Assembly: GCA_022792815.1 (NCBI GenBank) | Contig: JAAWBS010000066.1 | Coordinates: 1 to 55,908, forward strand | DNA length: 55,908 bases | From: Hungatella sp. | GTDB lineage: Bacteria; Bacillota; Clostridia; Lachnospirales; Lachnospiraceae | Direction of reading: 5' to 3' | Shown: positions 16,217 to 24,510 of the stretch, piece after piece | How positions within the stretch are numbered: position 1 is the first letter of the stretch | How the letters are laid out: every line of letters begins with the position of its first letter | Program-made: the position numbers and the translations under genes | Notes under the pieces: model-generated | Told to the model about the DNA's origin: nothing | Seen by the model: the letters and a program-made list of their open reading frames with translations, nothing else | Database searches by the model: none

Positions 16217-16462
16217 ATGTTACGGAAAACGATGGATATCCGTCAAAGGTATCATCCCATTCCGCTGACCGTACTGATCACCACCGCCAACTCCTGTGAT
16301 TGCGATATATTTGTGGAATATGAAGCATCCAGAGTGAACGTGAAGGATTACGAGGCGATGATACGAAACTTTGACACCCACGCACAGTCCCAATTATTTT
16401 TTTTCAACGGCAGTGATGAGCACTGCGCCGAAGAGCGGATCGAACGGCTTTTTGCGCCATAA
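16217..16462 (+). CDS. HPr-like protein with Asp at the regulatory Ser position
   Basis: This 81-aa protein aligns without gaps to phosphocarrier HPr from the active-site loop onward. His13 sits at HPr His15 (YHPIPLTVL against IHARPATVL), Pro16 at Pro18, and VEYEASRVNVKD at LEYNGKTVNLKS. Two functional positions differ: HPr Arg17 is Ile15, and the regulatory Ser46 phosphorylated by HPr kinase is Asp44. It therefore keeps the phosphorylatable His but lacks the helper Arg and carries a built-in mimic of Ser-phosphate. RBS AAAGGAGG, own promoter, own terminator, no ptsI beside it. It is more likely regulatory than a sugar-transport phosphocarrier. Confidence 0.8.
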   Translation: MLRKTMDIRQRYHPIPLTVLITTANSCDCDIFVEYEASRVNVKDYEAMIRNFDTHAQSQLFFFNGSDEHCAEERIERLFAP

Positions 16463-16490
16463 TACATAACGGCCGAAGAAGGGGCCAACA

Positions 16491-16535
16491 AAAAAAGAGG
16501 GTACCGCAGGATCTCCTGCTATGCCCTCTCTTTTT
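16491..16535. terminator. Two-way terminator between HPr-like gene and uppP
   Basis: AGAGGG (16496-16501) pairs with CCCTCT (16524-16529) with an inner GCAGGA/TCCTGC stem. It is flanked by A and T runs on both sides, so it serves the two converging transcripts. Confidence 0.85.
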
Positions 16536-16542
16536 ATCGGCA

Positions 16543-17430
16543 CTATCCCAAAAACGCCATAACCGCCTTGATTCCAAAATAAAGAAGCACCACCACTCCA
16601 AGCACGATCCGGTAATAGCCGAACAGCTTAAAGTCATTCCGCCGGATATAGCTCATCAAAAATTTGATGGAATACACTGACACCAGAAATGCCACCACCA
16701 TCCCGAAGAGCAGGATGAATATTTCTGCCCCCGTAAAATGAAACCCGAATTTTACCAGTTTCAGCAGACTGGCCCCAAACATCACCGGGATCCCCAGGAA
16801 GAAGGAGAATTCCGCCGCAGCGCTTCTGGAGCACCCCAGGATCATGGCGCCCAGGATGGTGGCGCCTGACCGGGAGGTTCCCGGCACCAGGGATAGCACC
16901 TGAAACAGGCCGATATACAGGGCCAGGCGGAAGGAAATCTGTCCTGTCCGCTCCACCTTCGGCCTCTGCCCGTAATTCCGATTCTCCACCACAAGAAACA
17001 GGATGCCGTACAAAATCAGCATGGACGCCACCACAAAACTGCCCCGCAGGTGGGCCTCCATCCAGTCATCCAGAGGAATCCCGATAACCGCCGCAGGCAG
17101 GCAGGCTACCACCACCTTGAACCACAGAATCATGGTATGCTTTTTCACCAAAAGCTTCGGCCCAAACTGCCACACCCCCGACATATCCCGGTTTCTCACG
17201 TTTTTGGGGCTCACAAACGGGTTCAGCTTTTTAAAATACAGAAGGACCACTGCCAGGATCGCCCCCAGCTGGATCACCACCATAAACACTTCCCGAAACT
17301 CATCCGTCACATTTAAGTGGATCAGATCGTCCAGAAGGATCATATGTCCGGTGCTGCTGATGGGAAGCCACTCTGTAAATCCCTCCACGATGCCAAACAC
17401 CAGAACCTTCAACACTTCGATCACGCTCAT
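16543..17430 (-). CDS. uppP: Undecaprenyl-diphosphatase (BacA/UppP)
   Basis: This integral membrane enzyme dephosphorylates undecaprenyl diphosphate so that the lipid carrier can be recycled for peptidoglycan and polysaccharide synthesis; overexpression is linked to bacitracin resistance. The 295-aa protein has about eight membrane segments and both family motifs: [18 protein letters not shown] near residue 15 and [12 protein letters not shown] around residue 180. ATG 17430 follows GAGGAG. It lies 11 bp past ung. The neighbouring capsule and lysozyme genes use the same envelope pathway but are not linked by operon. Confidence 0.95.
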   Translation of the reverse strand: MSVIEVLKVLVFGIVEGFTEWLPISSTGHMILLDDLIHLNVTDEFREVFMVVIQLGAILAVVLLYFKKLNPFVSPKNVRNRDMSGVWQFGPKLLVKKHTMILWFKVVVACLPAAVIGIPLDDWMEAHLRGSFVVASMLILYGILFLVVENRNYGQRPKVERTGQISFRLALYIGLFQVLSLVPGTSRSGATILGAMILGCSRSAAAEFSFFLGIPVMFGASLLKLVKFGFHFTGAEIFILLFGMVVAFLVSVYSIKFLMSYIRRNDFKLFGYYRIVLGVVVLLYFGIKAVMAFLG

Positions 17431-17441
17431 GCTCTTCTCCT

Positions 17442-18116
17442 CTAAACATTCTCAATCTGCCAGTCAATGGGCTCGATCCCGTGGGATCTTAAAAATTCAT
17501 TGGCCTGACTGAAATGGCGGCAGCCGAAAAATCCCCTGTCTGCCGAGTAGGGACTTGGATGGGGCGCTTTGAGGATCAGATGCTTCGGGTTGTTCAGCAT
17601 AGGGATCTTGCCCTGGGCCGGCCGTCCCCAGAGAAGGTACACGATCGGGCGGTCCTCCCCGTTGACAGCCTTAATGATGGCATCCGTAAAGTGCTCCCAC
17701 CCCTTGCCCTGGTGGGAATTAGGCTTATGAGCCCGGACGGTCAGCACCGTGTTCAGCATCAGGACTCCCTGTTTTGCCCATTTCTCCAGATATCCGTTGT
17801 TGGGAATCTCACATCCCAGATCATCGTGAAGCTCCTGATAGATATTCATCAGAGACGGAGGAATCCTCTGCCCCGGCAGCACGGAAAACGAGAGCCCGTG
17901 GGCCTGTTTTGCGCCGTGATAGGGATCCTGGCCCAGCACCACCACCTTTACCTCCTTGAGAGGGGTCAGATGCAGTGCATTGAACATATCATCCGCAGGC
18001 GGATATACCGCCGTGGTCTGATACTCCTTCTTGACAAATTCATACAATTCTTTATAGTAGGGTTTCTTGAACTCCTCCCCCACAGCCTGCAGCCAGTCAT
18101 TCTGCAAAACTCCCAT
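17442..18116 (-). CDS. ung: Uracil-DNA glycosylase (family 1)
   Basis: This enzyme removes uracil from DNA in base-excision repair. Motif A GQDPYHG carries the catalytic Asp, motif B is [17 protein letters not shown] with the catalytic His, and [13 protein letters not shown] binds the base. The 224-aa length is normal. I choose ATG 18116 over GTG 18119 because GAGGA lies seven bases ahead. Confidence 0.97.
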   Translation of the reverse strand: MGVLQNDWLQAVGEEFKKPYYKELYEFVKKEYQTTAVYPPADDMFNALHLTPLKEVKVVVLGQDPYHGAKQAHGLSFSVLPGQRIPPSLMNIYQELHDDLGCEIPNNGYLEKWAKQGVLMLNTVLTVRAHKPNSHQGKGWEHFTDAIIKAVNGEDRPIVYLLWGRPAQGKIPMLNNPKHLILKAPHPSPYSADRGFFGCRHFSQANEFLRSHGIEPIDWQIENV

Positions 18117-18148
18117 CACATCTTCCTCTTTTCTTCCTGTATTCTCTT

Positions 18149-18910
18149 CTAGATCCGCATCGGGACGCCTCTCTCGCCAAGGTAGGATTTCAGTTCCCTG
18201 ATCTCCAGCTCTTTATAGTGAAACAGAGAGGCCGCCAGAACCGCATCCGCTCTGCCCCGGGTCAGCGCCTCATAGAAATGCTCCTTTCTCCCCGCGCCGC
18301 CTGACGCGATCACCGGCACGGATACCGCGTCCGCGATCCGGGCCGTCAGCTCACAGTCATACCCTGCCTTGGTTCCGTCGCAGTCCATACTGGTCAGCAG
18401 GATCTCCCCGGCCCCTAACCGGTCCGCCTTCACGGCCCACTCCACCGCGTCAAGGCCGGTGTCGATCCGGCCCCCGTGCTTATAGACATTCCAGCCTGAG
18501 CCGTCGGCCCGCCTCTTGGCATCGATGGCCACCACCACACACTGCCGCCCGAACTTCTCTGCCGCCTCGGCGATCAGCTCCGGGCGGTCTAGGGCGGAAG
18601 AGTTGACAGAGATCTTATCCGCCCCCTCGCGGAGAAGCCGTTTAAAGTCCTCCACCGTCCGGATCCCGCCGCCTACGGTAAAGGGGATAAACACGGTCTG
18701 GGCCACCCGGCGCACCAGGTCCACTATGGTCTCCCTGGCGTCGGAGGAGGCCGTGATATCCAGAAACACCAGCTCATCGGCCCCCGCCTTCCCGTAGGCA
18801 GCCCCGATCTCCACCGGGTCTCCCGCATCCTGCAAGTTCACAAAATTGACTCCCTTTACCACCCGGCCGTTGTGTACGTCCAGGCAGGGAATGATTCGTT
18901 TTGTATGCAT
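18149..18910 (-). CDS. hisF: Imidazole glycerol phosphate synthase, cyclase subunit
   Basis: HisF takes ammonia from HisH and converts PRFAR to imidazole glycerol phosphate and AICAR in histidine biosynthesis. It is a TIM barrel of about 253 aa with the catalytic Asp in [12 protein letters not shown] (Asp11) and another in [10 protein letters not shown], plus the phosphate loops [11 protein letters not shown] and [11 protein letters not shown] 18910 has GGAGG ahead; the frame is open a further nine codons upstream but without a ribosome site. It follows hisH by 34 bp. No other his genes are present in the window. Confidence 0.96.
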   Translation of the reverse strand: MHTKRIIPCLDVHNGRVVKGVNFVNLQDAGDPVEIGAAYGKAGADELVFLDITASSDARETIVDLVRRVAQTVFIPFTVGGGIRTVEDFKRLLREGADKISVNSSALDRPELIAEAAEKFGRQCVVVAIDAKRRADGSGWNVYKHGGRIDTGLDAVEWAVKADRLGAGEILLTSMDCDGTKAGYDCELTARIADAVSVPVIASGGAGRKEHFYEALTRGRADAVLAASLFHYKELEIRELKSYLGERGVPMRI

Positions 18911-18944
18911 ACCTGTCCTCCATCCCTCGGTTCTCACGGTGCCG

Positions 18945-19550
18945 TCACAATTCCACGAAGTTTCTCAAAATCTTAAGACCTACGTCCCCGCTTTTCTCCG
19001 GGTGAAACTGGCAGGCATAGAGACAGCCCTTCTCCACGGCGGCATGGATCCGGACGCCGTACTCGGAGACGGCCGCCACCGCCTCTTCCTCCTCTGCTCT
19101 CAGATAGTAGGAGTGGACGAAATACACATACTCCCCGGAGGAAATCCCGGCAAACAGCCTGGTGTCCGGCCGGATATCCAGAGAATTCCATCCCATATGG
19201 GGAATCTTGAGCCCTGTGCTGTCCGGTATCCGCAGAATCCGTCCCTTCAAAAGCCCCAGCCCCTCCACGCCTTCACTTTCCTCACTACCCTCAAACATCA
19301 GCTGCAGTCCCAGGCAGATTCCCAAAAAGGGAGTCCCCTGATCCACTACCTGCCGGATCACCGGGATGAGGCCGTACTGCTTAAGCCTGGCCATGGCATC
19401 TCCAAATGCACCCACCCCCGGCAGCACCACCTTATCCGCCGAGAGGATCTTTTTAGGGTCCCTGGTGATCTCTGCCTCCCGGCCCAGAAAGGACAGGGCT
19501 TTGGCTACGCTCTTTAAGTTTCCCGCATCATAATCTATGATTGCAATCAT
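18945..19550 (-). CDS. hisH: Imidazole glycerol phosphate synthase, glutaminase subunit
   Basis: A class I glutamine amidotransferase that feeds ammonia to HisF. The nucleophile Cys is in [20 protein letters not shown], and the His/Glu pair in CQFHPEKSG. The N-terminus [19 protein letters not shown] is typical. About 201 aa from ATG 19550, which has AAGGAGGGG ahead. The in-frame ATG at 19625 would sit at the transcription start of the promoter 19626-19653 and has no ribosome site, so it is rejected. Confidence 0.96.
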   Translation of the reverse strand: MIAIIDYDAGNLKSVAKALSFLGREAEITRDPKKILSADKVVLPGVGAFGDAMARLKQYGLIPVIRQVVDQGTPFLGICLGLQLMFEGSEESEGVEGLGLLKGRILRIPDSTGLKIPHMGWNSLDIRPDTRLFAGISSGEYVYFVHSYYLRAEEEEAVAAVSEYGVRIHAAVEKGCLYACQFHPEKSGDVGLKILRNFVEL

Positions 19551-19559
19551 GAAGTTTAT

Positions 19560-19625
19560 CCCCTCCTTGCGACATCCGTTATAAGGCCCCGGCTCCCATC
19601 CGAGACAGGCCCCTCCTTGCGACAT
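19560..19625 (-). repeat. Duplicated 16-bp block containing the hisH ribosome site
   Basis: CCCCTCCTTGCGACAT occurs at 19560-19575 and again at 19610-19625, exactly 50 bp apart. The copy nearer hisH supplies its AAGGAGGGG ribosome site; the other lies right after the promoter. Confidence 0.8.
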
Positions 19626-19653
19626 ATTGTACCATATCTTTCCAAAATTACAA
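19626..19653 (-). promoter_or_regulatory. Promoter of hisH-hisF
   Basis: Minus strand TTGTAA (19653-19648), 16-bp spacer, TACAAT (19631-19626). It overlaps the stop codon of the Sir2-like gene. Confidence 0.6.
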
Positions 19654-20295
19654 CAGCTTTTCCAACCCGATCACCCACTCCACAGAATTTTCTCCGATGG
19701 GTACAGCCCGGTCTCTGATCTCCTCACTCACCTGGCTCAGGCTCTCATGGACCCGGTACATGCGGCTCTTTCGGTTAAAATACACGGTTTTCTCAAAGGG
19801 CCACCGGATCACGGTGGGAACCTGAAACCCCTCACCCAGCTCCAGCACCAGAAGCTCCCGGTTGATGGTCATGGTCAGCCATCTGGTATACTTGTGCCAT
19901 TGGGGAAGATATCCCTCCTCAATGTACTCATCGGCATTCCTGGTGTTGCCAGTCAGCGGGGCGCCGCAGTGGGGACAGCGCTCGTCCGGGATCTCCCCCG
20001 GCTCCCAGATATCCTTCGTACAGGCCCGGGAACACTGCCTCCAGGTCTCATTGCCGCAGGGGGCCACGATCCGCTGCCCGTCCAGAGTGCTGTCAAACAC
20101 CGCCGCGTCTGTGTTGGTGGTCACCAAAAAGTAGTCCTTCTCTCTGAGGAGGCGCCCCAGGGCCTCATATCCCTGCCTGATGTCCGGATTTCTGTCCTTC
20201 CTCCACTCCCCGCCGATTCCCACCAACACCTTCTCGGCCGAGGCAAGACAGTCAAGAACCTGTCTCTCTCTGTTCTCTGTCCTCTTATCCTCCAT
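19648..20295 (-). CDS. Sir2-like protein with altered catalytic motifs
   Basis: About 215 aa with the outline of a Sir2 (sirtuin) NAD-binding fold: a GAG-like turn (KVLVGIGGEW), a TQNID-like segment (FLVTTNTDAAVF), a zinc module (Cys in RQCSRAC and CPHCGAP) and a C-terminal nucleotide-binding strand (LLVLELGEGFQVPTVIRWP). The HG catalytic motif of classical sirtuins appears as PCGNE, so the general-base His seems to be replaced. It may be an ADP-ribosylating or non-catalytic member rather than a deacetylase. ATG 20295 follows AGGA; upstream in-frame ATGs lie in the leader. It has its own promoter at 20361-20389. Confidence 0.72.
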   Translation of the reverse strand: MEDKRTENRERQVLDCLASAEKVLVGIGGEWRKDRNPDIRQGYEALGRLLREKDYFLVTTNTDAAVFDSTLDGQRIVAPCGNETWRQCSRACTKDIWEPGEIPDERCPHCGAPLTGNTRNADEYIEEGYLPQWHKYTRWLTMTINRELLVLELGEGFQVPTVIRWPFEKTVYFNRKSRMYRVHESLSQVSEEIRDRAVPIGENSVEWVIGLEKLL

Positions 20296-20360
20296 GTCTG
20301 CTTCCTGCTTTCCGGGCATCTTGCGGTGCTGCCCTCGGCAGCTGCCCATCTTCTCAGCAC

Positions 20361-20389
20361 AGTATAACATTACAGGAAAAAATGCGCAA
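20361..20389 (-). promoter_or_regulatory. Promoter of the Sir2-like gene
   Basis: Minus strand TTGCGC (20389-20384), 17-bp spacer, TATACT (20366-20361). Its position past most of the upstream open frame supports the internal start codon chosen for this gene. Confidence 0.6.
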
Positions 20390-20573
20390 GGCTGAGGAAC
20401 CGGTTCCAACCACATTTTCCATTGAAAAAGGCGTGCTGTCCCTGCCTGCCGGCCGTGAACTGCACACCTTTCTGCCATGATTTTTATTACCTTTTTATTT
20501 TGTCCGGCTCTGTAAGATTGACGCCCAAAGGTGTCATCTCAATGATAATCGGAAAACGGACAGGTGTAGAGCC

Positions 20574-22313
20574 TTAGCTCTGATTTCCCGCACTCAGCAC
20601 CCCGCTGCCGTCAGCGTGGTAAGTCACATCCCCGACGGTGATCTCCGTGTCGGCAGCCATGCGGCCGTCCTCCGGGTTCAGATAGTAGGACACCCCGTTC
20701 ACCTCTCTGAGGCCTGTGGCCATGGAGCCGTCGCCGTCAAAATAGTACCAGCTTCCGTCGAGAAGCTGCCATCCCGTGGTCATCCGCCCCTCTTCGTCAA
20801 AGTAATATCTTCTGCCGTCGATCTCTCTCCACTGAGTTGCCCGGATCCCGTCGTCTCCCAGATAGTATCGCTGACCTCCCTCGTCCAGCCAGCCGGTGTA
20901 CATCACTCCGCTCTGGTCTAAATAGTACATGCTGCCCCTGTCATTGACCCAGCCTCTCACCAGTGCGCCGCTGCCGTCCATATAGTGCCATCTGCCGTCC
21001 GGAATAATCCATCCCGTAGCCATCTTGCCCGAATCCTTTAAGTAATAAGTCTTTCCTCCATCCTCAAGCCAGCCCCTCTGCATGGCGCCGCTTGCCCGAT
21101 CCCCAAAATACCAGGTTCCGTTGTCATCGATCCAACCCCTCTGCGCCTTGCCGTCGCTGCCCAGATAGTACCAGTTGTCTCCATCCACTCTCCAGCCGTA
21201 CTGCATCTTGCCGGAATTCTCGTCTAAGTAATACCGCTCTCCGCCCAGGATCTGCCAGTTTTTCAGGGACAGTCCCTGATCGTCCATGTAGTACCACCCG
21301 TCTCCGTCGTTGATCCAGGTATCCTTCTGCAGATTATAATTGGCATAGTAGTGAGTCTTGTCTCCGATGGTCCTCCAGGTGTTGGCCGGTATGACGCCTG
21401 CAAAATCCTGAAACTGAAAATCGATGTCCACATTGCCGGCGATCCCGTTTACCCGTCCGGTGCTGGTACACTGCCACATCACCGGGGAAGACCAGGTCGG
21501 CTTCTGGGAATATCTGGCAACCCACACCGGATAGTTCATTCTGGACATATCCAGATGATTGTTGAGCCAGTACTCATTGGCATAGATGATGGGGTAATAG
21601 CCTGCCTGGGCGATCCTCGTGCAGAAGGCGTTTGCGATGGCTGCCAGCTGCTCACTGGACAGCGCAGCCTGCACATTGTCCTCCATATCCAAAGCCACCG
21701 GGTAGGACACCGGATAGTCCTTGATCAGATTCAACACGAAATCCGCCTCCTCCACAGCCATCTCCGGCGTGGTGGCCAGGGAATAGATATAGACTCCCAC
21801 CTGAACCCCCGCGGCGGCGGCTCCCTGGATATTCCTGTGAAAATAGGGATCCACCTCTCCCTTGGAGCGGGTCCCCAGCATGACAAAGGACACATCGTCC
21901 GCAGCCACCTGGCTCCAGTTGACTTCCCCCTGCCATCGGGACACATCGATTCCGCGGCGGAATACCCCTGTAATGGAGGAGCCGTCGGGCATCAGATAAT
22001 CCCTGCCTGACCGCTTCCACGCGTTGGGGTTTACCGCCGCAGTACCGGAAGACGAACCGCCTCCCGTACTCCCCTGTCCGCCTGAGACTCCCGGCCCTCC
22101 GGGGCCGTAGGATGCCCCTCCCTGCGAGCTTGAGTTTCCCGATGCGCTTCCTCCCGGACCCGGATTCCCCACGGCGCCGGAAGTGACATTACCCTCTCCC
22201 GGACCTACGGCCCATACGGCCTGAGCCGGAATCCCTGATAACATGGCCGCTATTCCTGCCATGGCCGCCGCCCGGCGCCCACAGCTCTTGTATTTTCCTG
22301 TTCTCTTTTTCAT
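20574..22313 (-). CDS. Secreted GH25 lysozyme with cell-wall-binding repeats
   Basis: A 579-aa exported muramidase-like protein. A signal peptide (cleavage near IPAQAVWA, residues 29-36), a Gly/Ser-rich low-complexity linker to about residue 95, a GH25 domain (GIDVSRWQGEVNW; VALDMEDN with the catalytic acid; YANEYWLN; WQCTSTGRVNGIAGNVDIDF) and then about ten tandem repeats of roughly 20 residues of the choline-binding type (GW--DG-WYY---GKM--). It probably cleaves peptidoglycan glycan strands while bound to wall polymers, as an autolysin or competitor-targeting enzyme. Confidence 0.93.
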   Translation of the reverse strand: MKKRTGKYKSCGRRAAAMAGIAAMLSGIPAQAVWAVGPGEGNVTSGAVGNPGPGGSASGNSSSQGGASYGPGGPGVSGGQGSTGGGSSSGTAAVNPNAWKRSGRDYLMPDGSSITGVFRRGIDVSRWQGEVNWSQVAADDVSFVMLGTRSKGEVDPYFHRNIQGAAAAGVQVGVYIYSLATTPEMAVEEADFVLNLIKDYPVSYPVALDMEDNVQAALSSEQLAAIANAFCTRIAQAGYYPIIYANEYWLNNHLDMSRMNYPVWVARYSQKPTWSSPVMWQCTSTGRVNGIAGNVDIDFQFQDFAGVIPANTWRTIGDKTHYYANYNLQKDTWINDGDGWYYMDDQGLSLKNWQILGGERYYLDENSGKMQYGWRVDGDNWYYLGSDGKAQRGWIDDNGTWYFGDRASGAMQRGWLEDGGKTYYLKDSGKMATGWIIPDGRWHYMDGSGALVRGWVNDRGSMYYLDQSGVMYTGWLDEGGQRYYLGDDGIRATQWREIDGRRYYFDEEGRMTTGWQLLDGSWYYFDGDGSMATGLREVNGVSYYLNPEDGRMAADTEITVGDVTYHADGSGVLSAGNQS

Positions 22314-22440
22314 AAAGTTCTCCTTGTATGCGATGTTGTGACAAATCCCATACTATTTTATCACATTTTCATTCCCTGTTTTTTACTTTATTCCAACGAA
22401 ATGGTTAATTTTTTGAGGAAGCGGGTTAAAAAAGGCCCGA

Positions 22441-22477
22441 AAAATGCCCTGAGCCTATGACAGCCCAGGGCATTTTC
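22441..22477 (-). terminator. Terminator of fucO
   Basis: AAAATGCCCTG pairs with CAGGGCATTTT (about 22442-22452 with 22467-22477), and the minus strand continues TTTTTCGG. It could also work in the other direction. Confidence 0.8.
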
Positions 22478-22495
22478 ATCGTGAAATCTGCCGTA

Positions 22496-23644
22496 TTACA
22501 TCAAAGAGTGATAGAGATTCATGATCTCCTTCACAGAGGTGTCTCTCGGATTGCCGGGACGGCAGGCATCAGCGTATGCGGACTCTGCCAAAAACCGGAC
22601 ATCCTCCTCCTTTACGATAGCTTTCAAGTCTGCCGGAATCCCCACGTCCCGAGACAGCTTCTTGACCGCATCCACAGCCGCTTTGCGGTACTCCTCCTGG
22701 CTCATGGCCTCCACGCCTTCCACGCCCATGGCTTTGGCGATGTATTTGTACTTGTCGCCGGTACAGGGCGCGTTGTACTCCATCACAGTGGGAAGGAGGA
22801 TGGCATTGGCCACACCGTGAGGCGTGTCATAGACGGCTCCCAGAGAGTGTGCCATCGAGTGGACGATGCCGAGGCCCACATTGGAGAAGCCCATGCCGGC
22901 CACATACTGGCCCAGAGCCATGCCCTCCCGGCCCTCGGGAGTGTTGTCCACAGCACCTCTCAAAGAGTCGGAGATGATCTCAATGGCCTTTAAGTGGAAC
23001 ATGTCCGTCATCTCCCAGGCCCCCTTGGTGATGTAGCCCTCGATGGCATGGGTCAGGGCATCCATGCCTGTGGCGGCAGTCAGCCCCTTGGGCATGGAAG
23101 CCATCATATCCGGGTCGATGACAGCGACGATGGGGATGTCATGGGTATCGACACAGACGAATTTTCTCTTCTTCTCCACATCCGTGATCACGTAGTTGAT
23201 GGTAACCTCTGCCGCCGTGCCGGCTGTGGTGGGAACCGCGATGATGGGGATGCAGGGCTTCTTCGTCGGTGCGACTCCCTCTAAACTTCTCACATCCTCA
23301 AACTCCGGGTTGGTGATGATGATGCCCACGGCCTTGGCCGTATCCATGGAGGAACCGCCGCCGATGGCGATGATATAGTCGGCGCCGGAGGCCTTAAATG
23401 CCTCCACCCCGGACTGCACGTTCTCAATGGTAGGATTGGGTTTGATGTCGGAATACATCTGGTAGTCCAGCCCCTCTGCCTCCAAAACATCGGTCACCTT
23501 CTTGGTCACTCCGAACTTGATCAGATCCGGGTCGGAGCACACAAAAGCTTTCCTGAAGCCTCTTGTCTTTACTTCTGCGGGAATCTCCCTGATCGCCCCC
23601 GCCCCGTGATATGAGATTTCATTTAACACAATTCTGTTTGCCAT
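22496..23644 (-). CDS. fucO: Lactaldehyde reductase / iron-dependent alcohol dehydrogenase
   Basis: This group III iron-containing alcohol dehydrogenase closely resembles E. coli FucO from end to end (MANRIVLNEISYHGAGAI; GGGSSMDTAKAVGIIITNP; TAAEVTINYVITDVEKKRKF; GMDALTHAIEGYITKGAWEM; GMGFSNVGLGIVHSMAHSLGA). It should reduce L-lactaldehyde to 1,2-propanediol with NADH, the last step of fucose/rhamnose fermentation. 382 aa from ATG 23644, with AGGAG ahead; the frame stays open 13 codons further up without a good site. No fucose or rhamnose genes are near; the upstream TetR gene is the likely regulator. Confidence 0.9.
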   Translation of the reverse strand: MANRIVLNEISYHGAGAIREIPAEVKTRGFRKAFVCSDPDLIKFGVTKKVTDVLEAEGLDYQMYSDIKPNPTIENVQSGVEAFKASGADYIIAIGGGSSMDTAKAVGIIITNPEFEDVRSLEGVAPTKKPCIPIIAVPTTAGTAAEVTINYVITDVEKKRKFVCVDTHDIPIVAVIDPDMMASMPKGLTAATGMDALTHAIEGYITKGAWEMTDMFHLKAIEIISDSLRGAVDNTPEGREGMALGQYVAGMGFSNVGLGIVHSMAHSLGAVYDTPHGVANAILLPTVMEYNAPCTGDKYKYIAKAMGVEGVEAMSQEEYRKAAVDAVKKLSRDVGIPADLKAIVKEEDVRFLAESAYADACRPGNPRDTSVKEIMNLYHSLM

Positions 23645-23675
23645 GGCACATCTCTCCTTTTCTCTTTCACAATAT

Positions 23676-23759
23676 TTAGGCATTTGCGAAACTTAAAACC
23701 TGGCTGAATATTCTCCTGGCTTTGACTTTCACAATTACCTATTTATTATTAGGCATCTG
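23676..23759 (-). promoter_or_regulatory. Repeated TTAGGCAT element ahead of fucO
   Basis: TTAGGCATTTG (23676-23686) and TTAGGCATCTG (23749-23759) flank the likely fucO promoter region; the second also forms CCTA...TAGG dyad symmetry. They are candidate half-sites for the neighbouring TetR protein. This is weak evidence. Confidence 0.35.
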
Positions 23760-23805
23760 TTTAAAATATGGTTTTGATTCTGTCACAATTTTAACGAATA
23801 CAGGC

Positions 23806-23844
23806 AAAAAAAGAAAGTGACAAACCTCTCTGTCTGTCACTTTC
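23806..23844 (-). terminator. Terminator of the TetR gene
   Basis: GAAAGTGACA (23813-23822) pairs with TGTCACTTTC (23835-23844), followed by seven T on the minus strand. It separates the TetR transcript from fucO. Confidence 0.85.
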
Positions 23845-23886
23845 CCGCAATCTTTGTGAAAATACCACAGTTGAATTTGTCTATTT

Positions 23887-24444
23887 TTACAGAAGCCCCA
23901 GCTGGGCAAAGACCCGCTCAAGCTTCGGCGGCATAGCCTCCACCAGCTTCCTGGCCATCTCCTCCGGCTTCTCCTTCATGCCTCCTAAGATCCATTTCAC
24001 CGTCATATAGACAGAGCCCTGACAGTACATCTCCAGGAGAAACCGGACCTCCTCCTCCACGGGCCTCAAAGACTTCCTGGATATAAGGTCCTGATAAAAC
24101 CGGAGAATCAGCTCAAAGTCATGCTCTTTCAGAGAATTATGGTCATCGGAGCGGAATGCTCCCATAAAAAACGCTTTTTCCTCCTGGATAAAGGTCAACT
24201 TCTGTGTCAGGCTCTCCTCCACCGTGTGGCTGACCCCGATCTGTTCAAAACAGGCCAGCACCAGCTTATCAAAATACCAGTTGATCAGGTCATATTTATC
24301 CAGAAAGTTCCGGTAAAAGGTCTGCCTGGCTACCCCGGCCCCCTCCACAATCTCCTTCACCGTAATTTTGTCCACCGGTGTCACCTTCATACACTCCTTC
24401 ACGGACTCGGCTAATCTGTATCTGGTCTTCTCCTGTTTTTCCAT
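23887..24444 (-). CDS. TetR family transcriptional regulator
   Basis: A 185-aa repressor-type protein. The N-terminal helix-turn-helix is clear (KITVKEIVEGAGVARQTFYRNFLDKYDLI), followed by an all-helical ligand domain resembling the DhaS-type TetR_C_8 group. It lies 243 bp upstream of fucO on the same strand, separated by a terminator, so a local regulatory link is plausible but unproven. ATG 24444 has GAGGG ahead. Confidence 0.9.
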   Translation of the reverse strand: MEKQEKTRYRLAESVKECMKVTPVDKITVKEIVEGAGVARQTFYRNFLDKYDLINWYFDKLVLACFEQIGVSHTVEESLTQKLTFIQEEKAFFMGAFRSDDHNSLKEHDFELILRFYQDLISRKSLRPVEEEVRFLLEMYCQGSVYMTVKWILGGMKEKPEEMARKLVEAMPPKLERVFAQLGLL

Positions 24445-24510
24445 CGCCCTCGTGCCTTATTTCTCCCTTATAGAATCAGTGTTCCCCTGCCCTTCGCCTC
24501 TTTTTCCCTT

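Noticed and set aside
23739..23921. 60-codon minus-strand frame between the TetR gene and fucO
   Set aside because: It spans the TetR terminator hairpin and has no ribosome site.
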